A stretch of 64,000 nt of DNA from Streptomyces rubrogriseus (GTDB taxonomy: Bacteria > Actinomycetota > Actinomycetes > Streptomycetales > Streptomycetaceae). The stretch spans positions 5,084,001 to 5,148,000 of the forward strand of contig NZ_CP116256.1 of NCBI RefSeq assembly GCF_027947575.1, given 5' to 3'. The notes beneath the pieces were generated by a model. The model saw only the letters and a list, made by a program, of their open reading frames with translations, was not told where the DNA came from and did no database searches. Made by a program: the position numbers and the translations under genes. Below are positions 34,243 through 43,275 of this stretch, in pieces. Position 1 is the stretch's first letter. Each line of letters starts with the position of its first letter.

Positions 34243-34686
34243 ATGGCCAACGTCTCGCACCCCCGAGGTGACATCACCAGCCACCCGGACGCCCCGGAAA
34301 TGCAGGCGCGCTACGCGCGCGTGCTCGGTGGCCGCGACGTGGCACTCGTGGACGGGCCGGTGTTCCTGCTCGGCCTCTACTGTGCCGTGTCCCCGTGGAT
34401 ACTCCACTTCACGACCAGCCAGCCCTCCCTGGTGGCCCACAACCTGATCGTGGGCATCGCCATCGGCCTGCTGGCCCTCGGGTTCACCCGCGCCCCGGAG
34501 CGCATGTACGGCCTCAGTTGGGCCATGTGCGCGATCGGAGTCTGGATGATCATTTCACCCTGGATCGTGGGCTCGAGTCCGGACGCCGGTGTCATCTGGA
34601 ACAACATCGTCATCGGCGCCCTGGCCCTGCTACTCGGCATGGTCTGCGCCGGTACGGCGGCGCGGAGCGCCCCACGCAGGTCCTAG
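34243..34686 (+). CDS. SPW repeat membrane protein
   Basis: 147 residues from ATG 34243, after AAAGGAG. Two copies of the Ser-Pro-Trp motif define the family: VSPWILHF near residue 48 and ISPWIVGSSPD near 105. Each sits at the end of a hydrophobic helix, with four helices in total (for example NLIVGIAIGLLALGF and IVIGALALLLGMVCAG). SPW proteins are small integral membrane proteins of unknown function, often induced by stress. The upstream region is AT-rich. Confidence 0.92.
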   Translation: MANVSHPRGDITSHPDAPEMQARYARVLGGRDVALVDGPVFLLGLYCAVSPWILHFTTSQPSLVAHNLIVGIAIGLLALGFTRAPERMYGLSWAMCAIGVWMIISPWIVGSSPDAGVIWNNIVIGALALLLGMVCAGTAARSAPRRS

Positions 34687-34706
34687 ACGCACCGGAAGGA
34701 AACGGC

Positions 34707-34740
34707 ACGGGCCGGTCCCGCACCCGCGGAACCGGCCCGT
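34707..34740 (+). terminator. Hairpin downstream of the SPW gene
   Basis: A 15-bp stem (34707-34721 with 34726-34740) with one mismatch and a four-base loop begins 20 bp after the SPW stop. A terminator role is likely. There is no T-run. Confidence 0.65.
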
Positions 34741-34823
34741 CGCCCGTGCCACCGCCGACGGACTGCACCCGCCCGCAGCGGGCAGACGCATTCCTGCGGG
34801 GGTTTCGGCGGAGAGGGGTGGAG

Positions 34824-35093
34824 ATGGAGATCGACGGCATTGTCAGCGCCATCGTCATCGGCGTCGTCATCGGCGTGCTGGGCCGGCTGGTGGTGCCCGG
34901 CCGGCAGCGCATCGGCGTCGTGTGGACGATCCTCGTCGGCATCGTGGCCGCGCTCGTCGGATCGTGGGTCGCCTCGGCGTTCGACGTGGCCGACACGGAC
35001 GGCGTCGACTGGGTCGAGTGGCTCATCCAGATCGGCCTGGCCGCGGTCGGCGTGGCCGCGCTGGACCGGTCCCGGTCGCGCCCGGGGCGTTGA
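34824..35093 (+). CDS. GlsB/YeaQ/YmgE-family small membrane protein
   Basis: 89 residues from ATG 34824, preceded by GAGAGGGGTGGAG. The transglycosylase-associated GlsB/YmgE fold shows as three hydrophobic stretches: IVSAIVIGVVIGVLGRLVVPG, IGVVWTILVGIVAALVGSWVA and WLIQIGLAAVGVAAL. The family is associated with general stress; activity is unknown. It follows the SPW gene and its hairpin and converges on the epimerase gene with only 11 bp between. Confidence 0.88.
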   Translation: MEIDGIVSAIVIGVVIGVLGRLVVPGRQRIGVVWTILVGIVAALVGSWVASAFDVADTDGVDWVEWLIQIGLAAVGVAALDRSRSRPGR

Positions 35094-35104
35094 GGGCCTG
35101 ACCG

Positions 35105-36064
35105 TCACCTGCCGCGGAGCCACTCCTCGTACCAGGTGACGGTCGCGTCCACGGTGTCCGCCAGCGGCGTCGGAGCCGCCCCGAAGAACCGCTCGAAGGC
35201 GCCGGAGTCCATGATCTGCGCCTCCGTGTGCTGGTAGAACATCTCCTCGTACTCGGCCATGAACTGTTCGTCGAAGGGGCCGAAGGGACGGGGCCGTTCC
35301 AGGACCACGACGTTCAGCGGGCGGCCCACACGCTTCTCGATCAGCGCGTGGATCCCGCGCGTGCTGACGGCGGGCGCGGTCGGCAGGTGCCAGACACGGC
35401 CGTCCCCGTCGGGACGCTCGCCGAGGGTGGCGAGAGCGGCTGCCACGTCCTCGATGCCGGTGTAGCTGTGCGGGAGATCGATGTTCCCCATGGCCACGAC
35501 GTCCCCGCCGGTGAGGGCGCCGGGGAAGACGGCCGCGCCCAGGGACGAGTTGAGCACGCCGGGCCCGACGAAGTCGGCACTGCGGCCGAGGACCACCCGG
35601 GCCCGGCCGGACCGGTGGGCGGCGAGGTACCGCTCGTCCAGTTCGGCACGCATCCGACCCTTGCGGCTGGTGGCCTTCCAGGGACTGTCCTCGGTCATCA
35701 CCGCTCCCCCGGTCTCGCCGTACGGGTAGAGCGTGTCCAGCACCACCAGCCGGGCGCCGCTCTCCTCGACGGCGGCCAGGACCGCCTCCTGGACCCGGGG
35801 CATCACCTCCACCTGGAGGTGGTAGGCGACGTTGACGCAGTGGTACACGACGGCCGCGTCGCGTATGGCGGCACGGGCACCGTCGGCCGTGCCCACGTCG
35901 GCGGCAACCCGCTCGACGCCCTCGACGGCGGGACCGGCGGCCCTGCGGTCCACCAGGCGGACGGGGTGACCCCTGCGCACCAGCTCACGGGCGAGCGCGG
36001 TGCCGGCGGGACCTGATCCCAGGACGACGTGCGGGGCGGGCGGCTGCGGGGTGGCGGCGGACAT
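35105..36064 (-). CDS. NAD-dependent epimerase/dehydratase family protein
   Basis: 319 residues from ATG 36064, chosen over an upstream ATG at 36097 because GAGGAG sits four bases before it. The extended-SDR Rossmann loop is VVLGSGPAGTALA. The usual YxxxK is not clear; the region reads DTLYPYGETGG and SRKGRMRAELDERY. This pattern is seen in atypical SDRs that act as NAD(P)-binding sensors or reductases. A perfect operator-like palindrome lies 42 bp upstream of the start. Confidence 0.82.
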   Translation of the reverse strand: MSAATPQPPAPHVVLGSGPAGTALARELVRRGHPVRLVDRRAAGPAVEGVERVAADVGTADGARAAIRDAAVVYHCVNVAYHLQVEVMPRVQEAVLAAVEESGARLVVLDTLYPYGETGGAVMTEDSPWKATSRKGRMRAELDERYLAAHRSGRARVVLGRSADFVGPGVLNSSLGAAVFPGALTGGDVVAMGNIDLPHSYTGIEDVAAALATLGERPDGDGRVWHLPTAPAVSTRGIHALIEKRVGRPLNVVVLERPRPFGPFDEQFMAEYEEMFYQHTEAQIMDSGAFERFFGAAPTPLADTVDATVTWYEEWLRGR

Positions 36065-36105
36065 GGCGCTCCTCTTGCCTTGAATCGCTATGAACACTTA
36101 CTTCT

Positions 36106-36120
36106 GTTAGAGACTCTAAC
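36106..36120. promoter_or_regulatory. Perfect operator-like palindrome GTTAGAG-A-CTCTAAC
   Basis: A 15-bp perfect dyad in an AT-rich island between the divergent epimerase and deaminase genes. The shape fits TetR or MarR operators, but neither neighbour is a regulator, so the binding protein must be encoded elsewhere. Confidence 0.6.
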
Positions 36121-36206
36121 GTCAGCGATTATGAATAGCAAGATGGTCGGGCCGGGGGGACATAGGCTGGCCGGGAGGGATCACGTCACGAGGAGGACGG
36201 TGCGCC

Positions 36207-36692
36207 ATGGTCGTGAAGGACGCCGAACTGCCACACCTGCGCCGGTGTGTGGAGCTGGCGGCCGAGGCGCTGGAGGCCGGCGACGAGCCGTTCGGGTCGG
36301 TGCTGGTGGGCGCGGACGGCACGGTACTGGCCGAGGACCACAACCGGGTGGCCTCCGGCGACCGGACCCGTCACCCGGAGTTCGAGCTCGCACGCTGGTC
36401 CGCCGCCCGTCTGACTCCGGGGGAACGGGCCGCGGCCACCGTGTACACGTCCGGCGAGCACTGCCCGATGTGCGCGGCCGCCCACGCGTGGGTGGGCCTG
36501 GGACGCATCGTGTACGTCGCCTCGTCGGAGCAACTGGTGGGCTGGCTGCAGGAGTTGGGCGTACCGGCGCCGCCGGTGCGGCCGCTCCCGGTGCGGGAGG
36601 TGGCGCCCGGCGTGACCGTGGAGGGCCCGGTGCCGCAGCTCACGCGGGAGATCCACGCCCTGCACCGGCGCTTCCACGCGGGACGCGCCTGA
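36207..36692 (+). CDS. Nucleoside/cytidine deaminase-like protein
   Basis: 161 residues from ATG 36207, with GAGGAGG upstream. The zinc deaminase fold is shown by HPEFELARW (the usual His-Ala-Glu is His-Pro-Glu) and SGEHCPMCAAAH (the PCxxC-type ligand pair). Related proteins deaminate guanine, cytosine nucleosides or tRNA adenosine. The MCAAAHAWVGLGRIVYVAS segment is close to bacterial guanine or nucleoside deaminases, so TadA is unlikely. The exact substrate is open. Confidence 0.87.
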   Translation: MVVKDAELPHLRRCVELAAEALEAGDEPFGSVLVGADGTVLAEDHNRVASGDRTRHPEFELARWSAARLTPGERAAATVYTSGEHCPMCAAAHAWVGLGRIVYVASSEQLVGWLQELGVPAPPVRPLPVREVAPGVTVEGPVPQLTREIHALHRRFHAGRA

Positions 36693-36693
36693 G

Positions 36694-36726
36694 CCGGGGC
36701 ACCCGTCCTGGCGGCGGGTGCCCCGG
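36694..36726. terminator. Bidirectional hairpin between deaminase and chaplin genes
   Basis: CCGGGGCACCCG (36694-36705) pairs perfectly with CGGGTGCCCCGG (36715-36726). It sits between the convergent stops at 36692 and 36736. Confidence 0.7.
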
Positions 36727-36735
36727 TCGACGCGG

Positions 36736-37464
36736 TCAGTCCCCGGAGCTCGGCCGGAAGCGCCGGTAGAGGACGGTTCCGCCCAGCACGAGCGCGGCGC
36801 CGCCCGCGAGGGTGGGCAGGGTGCGGTCCGTCCCGGTGTGGGCGAGGGACACCTCTTCCCGGGGCGGGACGGCGCGCGGGGACGGCCCGGGCCCGGCGCG
36901 CTCCTCCTCCGGGGCGGACGGCTCCGGCTCCGCCGGGGGCCGTACGGGCTCCGGGTGGTCGCCGGAGTCGTTCGTCGACTCGTTGCCGACGGCCGGGTTG
37001 CCGATGCCGACCACGTTGACGCTGTTGCCGCTGACGTTCACCGGGAGGTGCACCGGCAGCTGTACCCCGTTGCCGGAGAGCACGCCGGGCGAATCCTTTC
37101 CGCTTCCCTCGGCGGCCGCGCCGCCGGACGTCGCCCCGGTCGCGCTGCCGGACGTACCGCCCGAGGCTCCCGCCGCCTGGTGCGACGCTCCCTGGTGCGA
37201 CGCCCCCGGCTCGCCGGAGTTGGCGCAGCCGTTGCCCGCGGCCGGGTTGAGGAGCCCCACCACGTTCACGGTGTTGCCGCACACGTCGACCGGCACGTCC
37301 ACCGGGAGCTGCACGGTGTTGCCGGAGATCAGCCCGGGCGAACCGGCCGCGGACCCCTCGGCGCCGGCCCCGTCGGACGCGAACGCCGCGTACGCCGGCA
37401 TCGTCACGGCCAGCGCGCCTGAGGCGGCGACGGCGAGCACACCGTTTCGGGTAACCCTTCTCAT
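36736..37464 (-). CDS. chpB: Long chaplin with two chaplin domains and LAHTG sorting signal
   Basis: 242 residues from ATG 37464. Signal peptide about residues 1-29 (ending PAYAAFA). Chaplin domain 1 spans about 41-82 with C62 and C80. Domain 2 spans about 126-166 and keeps the GNxVQLPVHLPVNVSGNSVNVVG-type core but has Ser and Glu where domain 1 has Cys. A Pro/Glu-rich stalk leads to LAHTG at 207-211, a helix and a basic end, the signal for sortase E anchoring. Long chaplins coat aerial hyphae and anchor short chaplins. The chpB label is from recalled synteny. Confidence 0.9.
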   Translation of the reverse strand: MRRVTRNGVLAVAASGALAVTMPAYAAFASDGAGAEGSAAGSPGLISGNTVQLPVDVPVDVCGNTVNVVGLLNPAAGNGCANSGEPGASHQGASHQAAGASGGTSGSATGATSGGAAAEGSGKDSPGVLSGNGVQLPVHLPVNVSGNSVNVVGIGNPAVGNESTNDSGDHPEPVRPPAEPEPSAPEEERAGPGPSPRAVPPREEVSLAHTGTDRTLPTLAGGAALVLGGTVLYRRFRPSSGD

Positions 37465-37697
37465 GAGGCTCCCTGCCTTCCAGACATGGTCGCGGGCAGT
37501 CGCCCGCACCGTCTAAAACGCGGGCGCACCATCCGAGTTATGGCTTATCGGTCTTTCACCCCATCGAGTGGGCGGTTCATCGAACAAGCGGCGCGCGGTC
37601 CGGTGCGATGCCGCCCGGAGGCGCCGGGTGCGCGGCCCGCTTATGGTGAGCGAGGGCGCCGACCACCGGTCCGCGACGGGGCGCCCGGGAGGCATCG

Positions 37698-39338
37698 ATG
37701 CAGGCCAAGCTGGAGACTCGGCCCTCGGTCCGGCGCTGCGCGGTGACCGGAGCGCTCGGCCTGGCCCTGTTGGGTGCGGGACTGCCCGCCGCCGCGAACG
37801 GCGCGACCACCGCGACCACCGCGACCACGCGGGACGCCGGATCGGGCCTGTCCCGGTTCTACGACCAGCGGGTCGAGTGGACGGCGTGCGAGGGCACGGA
37901 CATGCCGAAGGACCTCCAGTGCGGCAAGGTCACCGTCCCCCTCGACTACGCGCGACCCCGGGGCGGGACCCTCGACGTGGCCCTGGCCCGGTACCGGGCG
38001 ACCGGCGACTCACGGGGCTCGGTCCTGCTGAACTTCGGCGGGCCCGGCGGCTCCGGCATCAACGAACTCGCCGTGGGCGGCAAGGAGTTCATGCACCTCA
38101 CCAACGGCTACGACGTGGTGACCTTCGACCCGCGCGGCGTCGGCCGGTCCTCCCCGGTCTCCTGCGGACCGGCCACCCTGAAGATCATGGAGGCGACGGA
38201 CGGGGACGGGGGGATGACCGACCCCGAGGGCGTGCTGGAACGGCTGCGCGACGCGGCGGCCGAGTGCGCCAAGTACTCCGGTCCCGTGCTGCCCCACATA
38301 GGCACGGTCGACGCGGCCCGCGACATGGACGTGATGCGCCGGGCACTCGGCGACGACCGGCTCAACTACCTGGGCTTCTCGTACGGGACCCGGCTGGGGG
38401 CGGTCTACGCGGCGCGGTTCCCGGACAAGGTCGGCCGGATGGTCCTGGACGGCGTGGACACGCTGACGGAACCGCTGGCCGAACAGGGGCTGGCCGGGGC
38501 GCGGGGGCAGCAGACCGCGCTGGAGAACTTCCTCGACTGGTGCGTCGAGGACGTCGCCTGCCCGTTCGGCCAGGACGCCCGGGACGCCCGGGACCAGGTG
38601 GAGCGGCTCGTCACCTCCCTCGACTCCGACCCGGTGCCGTCGGCCTTCGGCGAGCCCTTCACCGGGCAGGACATGGTCGGCGCGATCGGCCAGGCCCTGT
38701 ACAGCAGGGAGTTGTGGCCCTCGCTGGAGCGGGCCCTCGCGCAGTTGCTCGAGGACGGCGACACCCGCGGCCTGGAGGGCTTCTCGTCGGGCGGCGTCAC
38801 CTTCCCGGTCCGGGCCCCGGCCCGCACACCCGTCCGGGGCGACAGGACGGCCGGCCTCACCGACGAGGAGGACGTCCCCATGGACAACCTTCCGGCCGCC
38901 CTGATGGCGATCAACTGCGCCGACGACCCCGACCGCCCCACCGCCGCCCAGGTCACCGCGTCCCTCGACCGGCTGCGCGCCCGGTACGAGGACGTCTCGC
39001 CGGTCTTCGGCCGGTACCGGCTCACCCAGGTGCTCATGTGCTACGGCAGGCCCAAGGGAACGGACTACATCCGGGACGACGTGAAGGACCTCGACACCGC
39101 GAGGATGCTCCTGGTCGGCACCCGCGGCGACCCGGCCACGCCGTACCGCTGGACGACGGAGACGGCGCACCGGCTCGGCCCGTCCGCCGTGGTCCTGGAC
39201 AACCGGGGCGAGGGGCACACCGGCTACGCGTCGTCCAAGTGCGTGCACCGCAAGGTCGACGACTTCCTCCTGTACGGCTCCCTGCCGCCCGACGGCAGCT
39301 CCTGCGGTCCCGAGTCCACCGGCGACGGGTCCGACTGA
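37698..39338 (+). CDS. Secreted alpha/beta hydrolase, tripeptidyl aminopeptidase type
   Basis: 546 residues. Signal peptide about residues 1-35 (CAVTGALGLALLGAGLPAAA). Triad visible: Ser in LGFSYGTRLG, Asp in LLVGTRGDPATP, His in RGEGHTGYAS. The oxyanion loop is NFGGPGGSG. The C-terminal part matches the TAP-like domain of Streptomyces secreted tripeptidyl aminopeptidases, which remove N-terminal tripeptides from exported proteins. Four Cys in the mature part could form disulfides. It is divergent from the chaplin gene. Confidence 0.9.
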   Translation: MQAKLETRPSVRRCAVTGALGLALLGAGLPAAANGATTATTATTRDAGSGLSRFYDQRVEWTACEGTDMPKDLQCGKVTVPLDYARPRGGTLDVALARYRATGDSRGSVLLNFGGPGGSGINELAVGGKEFMHLTNGYDVVTFDPRGVGRSSPVSCGPATLKIMEATDGDGGMTDPEGVLERLRDAAAECAKYSGPVLPHIGTVDAARDMDVMRRALGDDRLNYLGFSYGTRLGAVYAARFPDKVGRMVLDGVDTLTEPLAEQGLAGARGQQTALENFLDWCVEDVACPFGQDARDARDQVERLVTSLDSDPVPSAFGEPFTGQDMVGAIGQALYSRELWPSLERALAQLLEDGDTRGLEGFSSGGVTFPVRAPARTPVRGDRTAGLTDEEDVPMDNLPAALMAINCADDPDRPTAAQVTASLDRLRARYEDVSPVFGRYRLTQVLMCYGRPKGTDYIRDDVKDLDTARMLLVGTRGDPATPYRWTTETAHRLGPSAVVLDNRGEGHTGYASSKCVHRKVDDFLLYGSLPPDGSSCGPESTGDGSD

Positions 39339-39380
39339 GCGGCGCCGGGTCGGACCGGGCGGAGATCCGCTCCGAATGCC

Positions 39381-39412
39381 CGATATGCCTTATATAGCCG
39401 TGGCGCATATCG
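39381..39412. promoter_or_regulatory. Inverted repeat just before a start with no ribosome binding site
   Basis: CGATATG (39381-39387) pairs with CATATCG (39406-39412), spanning a TATATA core. The next gene starts eight bases later with no Shine-Dalgarno sequence. The core could be a -10 box, giving a very short or leaderless mRNA under control of whatever binds the dyad. Confidence 0.45.
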
Positions 39413-39419
39413 TTCTGAC

Positions 39420-40514
39420 ATGGAGCACGATCTGAGTCCCGCCACCCTCGCCGGACTGCGGCGCCCCCGCCCGTATCCGGCCGTGTCCGTACTGACGCCG
39501 ACGCACCGCCGCGAGCCGGACAACGCCCAGGACCGGGTCCGGCTGCGCAACGCGGTCGCCGCGGCCAAGAAGCAGTTGGAGGAGGATCCGGCGGTCAGCC
39601 GTGACCGGCGCGCGGAGGTGTCCCGCGAGCTGGACCGGGCGCTGGCCGAGATCGACCTGACGTACGCCGAGGACGGTCTGGCGATCTTCGCCGCCCCGGG
39701 TGAGCACCAGGTCTGGACGCTCAGCCGTTCCGTGCCCGAGCGCGTGGTTCTCTCGGACACCTTCCTGACCCGCAACCTCGTCGCCGCCCAGGCGGCCGAG
39801 CGGCCGTTCTGGGTCCTGTCGGTCGCCGCCGACCGGGTCAAACTGTGGAGCGGCGGCGCGGGCCGCGTCGTGGAGGAACACCTCGGCGGCTTCCCGCTCG
39901 ACCGCCCGGCGGAGGACTTCGACCCCGAGCGCCAGGAGCGGATCGGCGACGCGCCGAGCACCTTCCGGGACGAGGGCACCCGCAGGTTCCTGCGCGACGC
40001 CGACGCCGCGATGGGCAAGGTCCTGCGCGCCCACCCCCGGCCGCTGTACATCACCGGCCCCGAGCCCGCCCTGTCCCTGTTCGAGGAGGCGGGCGCGCTC
40101 GCCTCGGACGCGGTGCTCGTCCCGCACGGCGGGCTCGCGCACGGCACCGCCGAGGCGGTGTGGCAGGCGGTCCGGCCCGTGCTCGAGAAGGAGGCGCGCG
40201 GTTCGGTCGAGGCGGTGGCCAGGGAACTGGACGCGGCCCGCGGCCGCAAGGACTTCGCGGCCGGGGTCGACGAGCTGTGGGAGAGCGCCCACACGGGCCG
40301 TGTCCGGCTGCTGGCCGTCGAGGAGAACTTCAAGGTGACGATGCGCGACGACGGCGAGCACCTGCTCCCGGCCCACGACGGCGACCTCGACGCCCGGGAG
40401 GACATCGTGGACGAGATCGTCGAACAGTGCCTGGAGACCGGCGCCGACGTCCGTTTCGTGCCGGACGGCGCGCTCGGGGACGCGGACGGCATCGCGGGGG
40501 TACTGCGCTACTGA
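39420..40514 (+). CDS. baeRF3-like protein (bacterial archaeo-eukaryotic release-factor family)
   Basis: 364 residues from ATG 39420. The three-domain layout recalls the bacterial eRF1-like proteins: SVLTPTHRREPDNAQDRVRLRNAV at the start, FWVLSVAADRVKLWSGG in the middle, and VRLLAVEENFKVTM near the C-terminus. These proteins are thought to act on stalled ribosomes or peptidyl-tRNA in place of eRF1 or Pelota; direct evidence for this subfamily is thin. It lacks an obvious GGQ. The promoter dyad immediately upstream is unusual. Confidence 0.7.
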   Translation: MEHDLSPATLAGLRRPRPYPAVSVLTPTHRREPDNAQDRVRLRNAVAAAKKQLEEDPAVSRDRRAEVSRELDRALAEIDLTYAEDGLAIFAAPGEHQVWTLSRSVPERVVLSDTFLTRNLVAAQAAERPFWVLSVAADRVKLWSGGAGRVVEEHLGGFPLDRPAEDFDPERQERIGDAPSTFRDEGTRRFLRDADAAMGKVLRAHPRPLYITGPEPALSLFEEAGALASDAVLVPHGGLAHGTAEAVWQAVRPVLEKEARGSVEAVARELDAARGRKDFAAGVDELWESAHTGRVRLLAVEENFKVTMRDDGEHLLPAHDGDLDAREDIVDEIVEQCLETGADVRFVPDGALGDADGIAGVLRY

Positions 40515-40637
40515 CGCCGGCCGCCGCACCCGCGTACCGGCCCGCCCCCGGCCTCTTGACGCACGTGAAAGCCTGTTCGCCGTACACGTACCCGCTGTCG
40601 GCGGGTGCGCGGCGGACGACGAAGGAGCGGGCGCGGC

Positions 40638-41666
40638 GTGAGTGAACTTCTGGGTGTGGCGGTCCTGGGTGCGGGGCACATGGGTGCCGACCACATACGA
40701 CGCGTCGACCGGGTGGTGAGCGGCGCCCGGGTCGCCGCGGTGGCGGACCCCGACGCCGAGCGGGCGAAGGAGGCCGTGGGCGGGATCGGCGGGACCGGCA
40801 GGATCACCGTGCACACCGACGTCGAGGCCGCGCTGGACGCGCCGGGTGTCGAGGCCGTCCTGATCGCCTCGCCCGGCGAGGCGCACGAGGAGGCCCTGCT
40901 GGCCGCCTTCGCGCGGGGGCTGCCGGTGCTGTGCGAGAAGCCGATGGTGCCGGACTCCGCCGGCGCGCTGCGCGTGGTGGAGGCCGAGGCGCGCCTCGGC
41001 AGGAGGCTGGCGCAGATCGGGTTCATGCGGCGGTACGACGCCGAGTACCGGCAGTTGAAGTCCCTCCTGGACGGCGGGCGGCTGGGCCGGCCGCTGATGC
41101 TGCACTGCGTGCACCGCAACGTCTCCTCGCCCCCGCACTTCACCTCGGCGATGCTGATCAACAGTTCCGTCTCGCACGAGATCGACGCGGCCCGCTGGCT
41201 GCTCGGCCAGGAGCTGAGTGCGGTGACCGTGCTGCGTCCGCGCCCCTCGGCGGGTGCGCCCGAGGGCCTGCTCGATCCGCAGCTCGTGCTCTTCGAGACC
41301 GAGGGCGGCGCCGTGGTGGACGTGGAGGTCTTCGTCAACTGCGGCTTCGGCTACGAGGTGCGCTGCGAAGCCGTCTGCGAGGCGGGCAGCGCCCGGATCG
41401 GTGCGGCGCACACCATGGTGGTCACCGCGGCTGGCGGCGCGCGGGAGGAGGTGCCGCAGGACTACCTGGTGCGGTTCGCCGACGCCTACGACCGCCAGGT
41501 GCAGAGCTGGGTCGACGCCACCCGACGCGGCCTGGTCACCGGGCCGGGCACCTGGGACGGGTACGCGGCCGCCGCGGCCGCCGAGGCCGGGGTGCGGGCG
41601 CTGGACACGGGCGCGCGCACCCCCGTCGACCTGGCACCGCGTCCGGCCCTGCACGACCGGGCATAG
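40638..41666 (+). CDS. Gfo/Idh/MocA-family NAD(P)-dependent oxidoreductase
   Basis: 342 residues from GTG 40638, with GAAGGAG about ten bases upstream. The Rossmann loop is [13 protein letters not shown], the catalytic motif is LCEKPM, and the substrate-side His is in [14 protein letters not shown]. The family oxidises or reduces sugars and inositols. Inositol 2-dehydrogenase is the closest remembered type, but the substrate cannot be fixed without neighbours of a sugar pathway, and none is present. Confidence 0.9.
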   Translation: MSELLGVAVLGAGHMGADHIRRVDRVVSGARVAAVADPDAERAKEAVGGIGGTGRITVHTDVEAALDAPGVEAVLIASPGEAHEEALLAAFARGLPVLCEKPMVPDSAGALRVVEAEARLGRRLAQIGFMRRYDAEYRQLKSLLDGGRLGRPLMLHCVHRNVSSPPHFTSAMLINSSVSHEIDAARWLLGQELSAVTVLRPRPSAGAPEGLLDPQLVLFETEGGAVVDVEVFVNCGFGYEVRCEAVCEAGSARIGAAHTMVVTAAGGAREEVPQDYLVRFADAYDRQVQSWVDATRRGLVTGPGTWDGYAAAAAAEAGVRALDTGARTPVDLAPRPALHDRA

Positions 41667-41938
41667 AACAAGGGTCCACCGAACATCAGGGCGACGACGC
41701 CTTCGGGCCCTCCTCCACCTCAAGTCCCGTAGGAGACCTACGACTTAACCCGCACCCGGAGTACACCGAACACGTACCCGAGTCACCAGGGGAAGACTGT
41801 GGCATATGCCGGAAGCACCACCGTATCGTGTGTCGCCGAATCCCTTACGAGGCGTGGCGGGCTGTGCAACAGTCGTAACGGTCCTTCCGCCGGCCCCGGT
41901 TCCACCTCGGTCGTACCGTCAGCACATCGGAGTGCGTC

Positions 41939-43255
41939 ATGTCGTCCCATCTCTCCGCGGACCACCCGGCCGCCCAGTCACCGGGACAGGGCTCGGTCGA
42001 GGCGCTCATATCGCAGACCCGGCGGCTGCGGGGCGACGTGGACGCGGTACGGCGGGACAGCCAGGACGACACGACGGACCCCCGGGGGCGCTGGCAGCGC
42101 GCCCTGTACGACCTGGCACTGCACCAACTCACCGACCTCGACGCGCATCTGGCTCAGCTCCGGGACGGCCCGGCACCCGCGCCGCGCGCCGGTTCGCTGC
42201 TCAGCCGGGTCGGCAGCGCGGAGTGGAACCTGCTGACCGACGAGGCCGAGTGGTCCGCGGAACTCTTCCACATCCTGGGCCGCGACCCGGCGTCCGTCCC
42301 GCTCAGCCTCGACGAACTCCCGTCCGTGGTACTCACCGAGGACCGCCCGAAGCTCACCGCGATGGTCACGGACTGCCTCGTCGACGGCCGGCCCATCGAC
42401 GGCGAGTTCCGCGTGGTGCGCCCCGACGGGAGCGTACGCACCGTGCACATGATGGGCGAGCCCGTCCTCGACACCGACGGCAGCACCGCATCGATGTGGG
42501 CGGTGCTGCGGGACGTCGGCGAACTGCGCCGCAGCCAGCGGGCGGTGAGCGAGACCCGTGACTCGCTCCGGCACCGTCCGGCGCCGCCCTGGCACGGTCT
42601 CCTGCGCTTCCCGGACGAGGGCCGGCCCGGCCTGGACCTGGCCGCGGCGCACCTCCCGCCGACGTCCGCGACGGGCCGGCGGTCCCGGGACGGCGGGTGG
42701 TACGACGCGTGTCCGCTCGGCGCCGACGGCGAAACCCTGCTCACCGTGGGCGACTTCGGACGCCCGGAGGCCGAGGCGTACGGCCCGGCGGTGCTGATCG
42801 GCGGCCTGCGCGGCCTGGCACTGGCCGGCACCCGGCCGGGACGACTGCGGGACCGGCTCGCCGAACTGCTCCGGGCCACCGCCCTGCCGCCGGTGGCCGA
42901 CGCCGTCTACTGCGGCTACCGGCCGGACACCCACACCCTGACGTGGGCGCACGCCTCGGGCCCCGTCCCGCTGCTCTTCCGCGGCGGAACGGGGCGTGCG
43001 CTGTCCGGACAGGACGGACCGTCGGGACAGGACGGGCCGTCAGGAGAGGCCGAGGCGACCCTCGAAGCGGGCGACCTGCTCCTCCTGCACACCGGGGCAC
43101 TCGAACCGGAGGCCGTGGAGCACCTCCTCACCCTGGCCCCCCGCCTGACCACGGCGGATTCGGCCGGGGACGGTGTACGGCTGGTGACACGGGAGCTGGA
43201 CGAGTTTCCGGGTCGTCGGGACGCCTGCGTTCTGATGGCCCGGGTGACGCCCTAG
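41939..43255 (+). CDS. PAS-domain protein with degenerate SpoIIE/RsbU-like phosphatase domain
   Basis: 438 residues from ATG 41939, with GGAG six bases upstream. A coiled N-terminus is followed by a PAS-like domain (residues about 90-200: EWNLLTDEAEWSAELFHILG, FRVVRPDGSVRTVHMMGEP). The C-terminal PP2C-type domain begins near 245 with GGWYDACPL. The usual GDVSGHG is GDFGRPE, TDG is TGA, and the final DD pair is RD, so metal-binding aspartates are mostly lost. A GQDGPS repeat occurs twice near 350. It may be a pseudophosphatase in a sigma-factor pathway. Confidence 0.8.
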   Translation: MSSHLSADHPAAQSPGQGSVEALISQTRRLRGDVDAVRRDSQDDTTDPRGRWQRALYDLALHQLTDLDAHLAQLRDGPAPAPRAGSLLSRVGSAEWNLLTDEAEWSAELFHILGRDPASVPLSLDELPSVVLTEDRPKLTAMVTDCLVDGRPIDGEFRVVRPDGSVRTVHMMGEPVLDTDGSTASMWAVLRDVGELRRSQRAVSETRDSLRHRPAPPWHGLLRFPDEGRPGLDLAAAHLPPTSATGRRSRDGGWYDACPLGADGETLLTVGDFGRPEAEAYGPAVLIGGLRGLALAGTRPGRLRDRLAELLRATALPPVADAVYCGYRPDTHTLTWAHASGPVPLLFRGGTGRALSGQDGPSGQDGPSGEAEATLEAGDLLLLHTGALEPEAVEHLLTLAPRLTTADSAGDGVRLVTRELDEFPGRRDACVLMARVTP

Positions 43256-43275
43256 GTCCGCGGAGCGCGTCGCGC

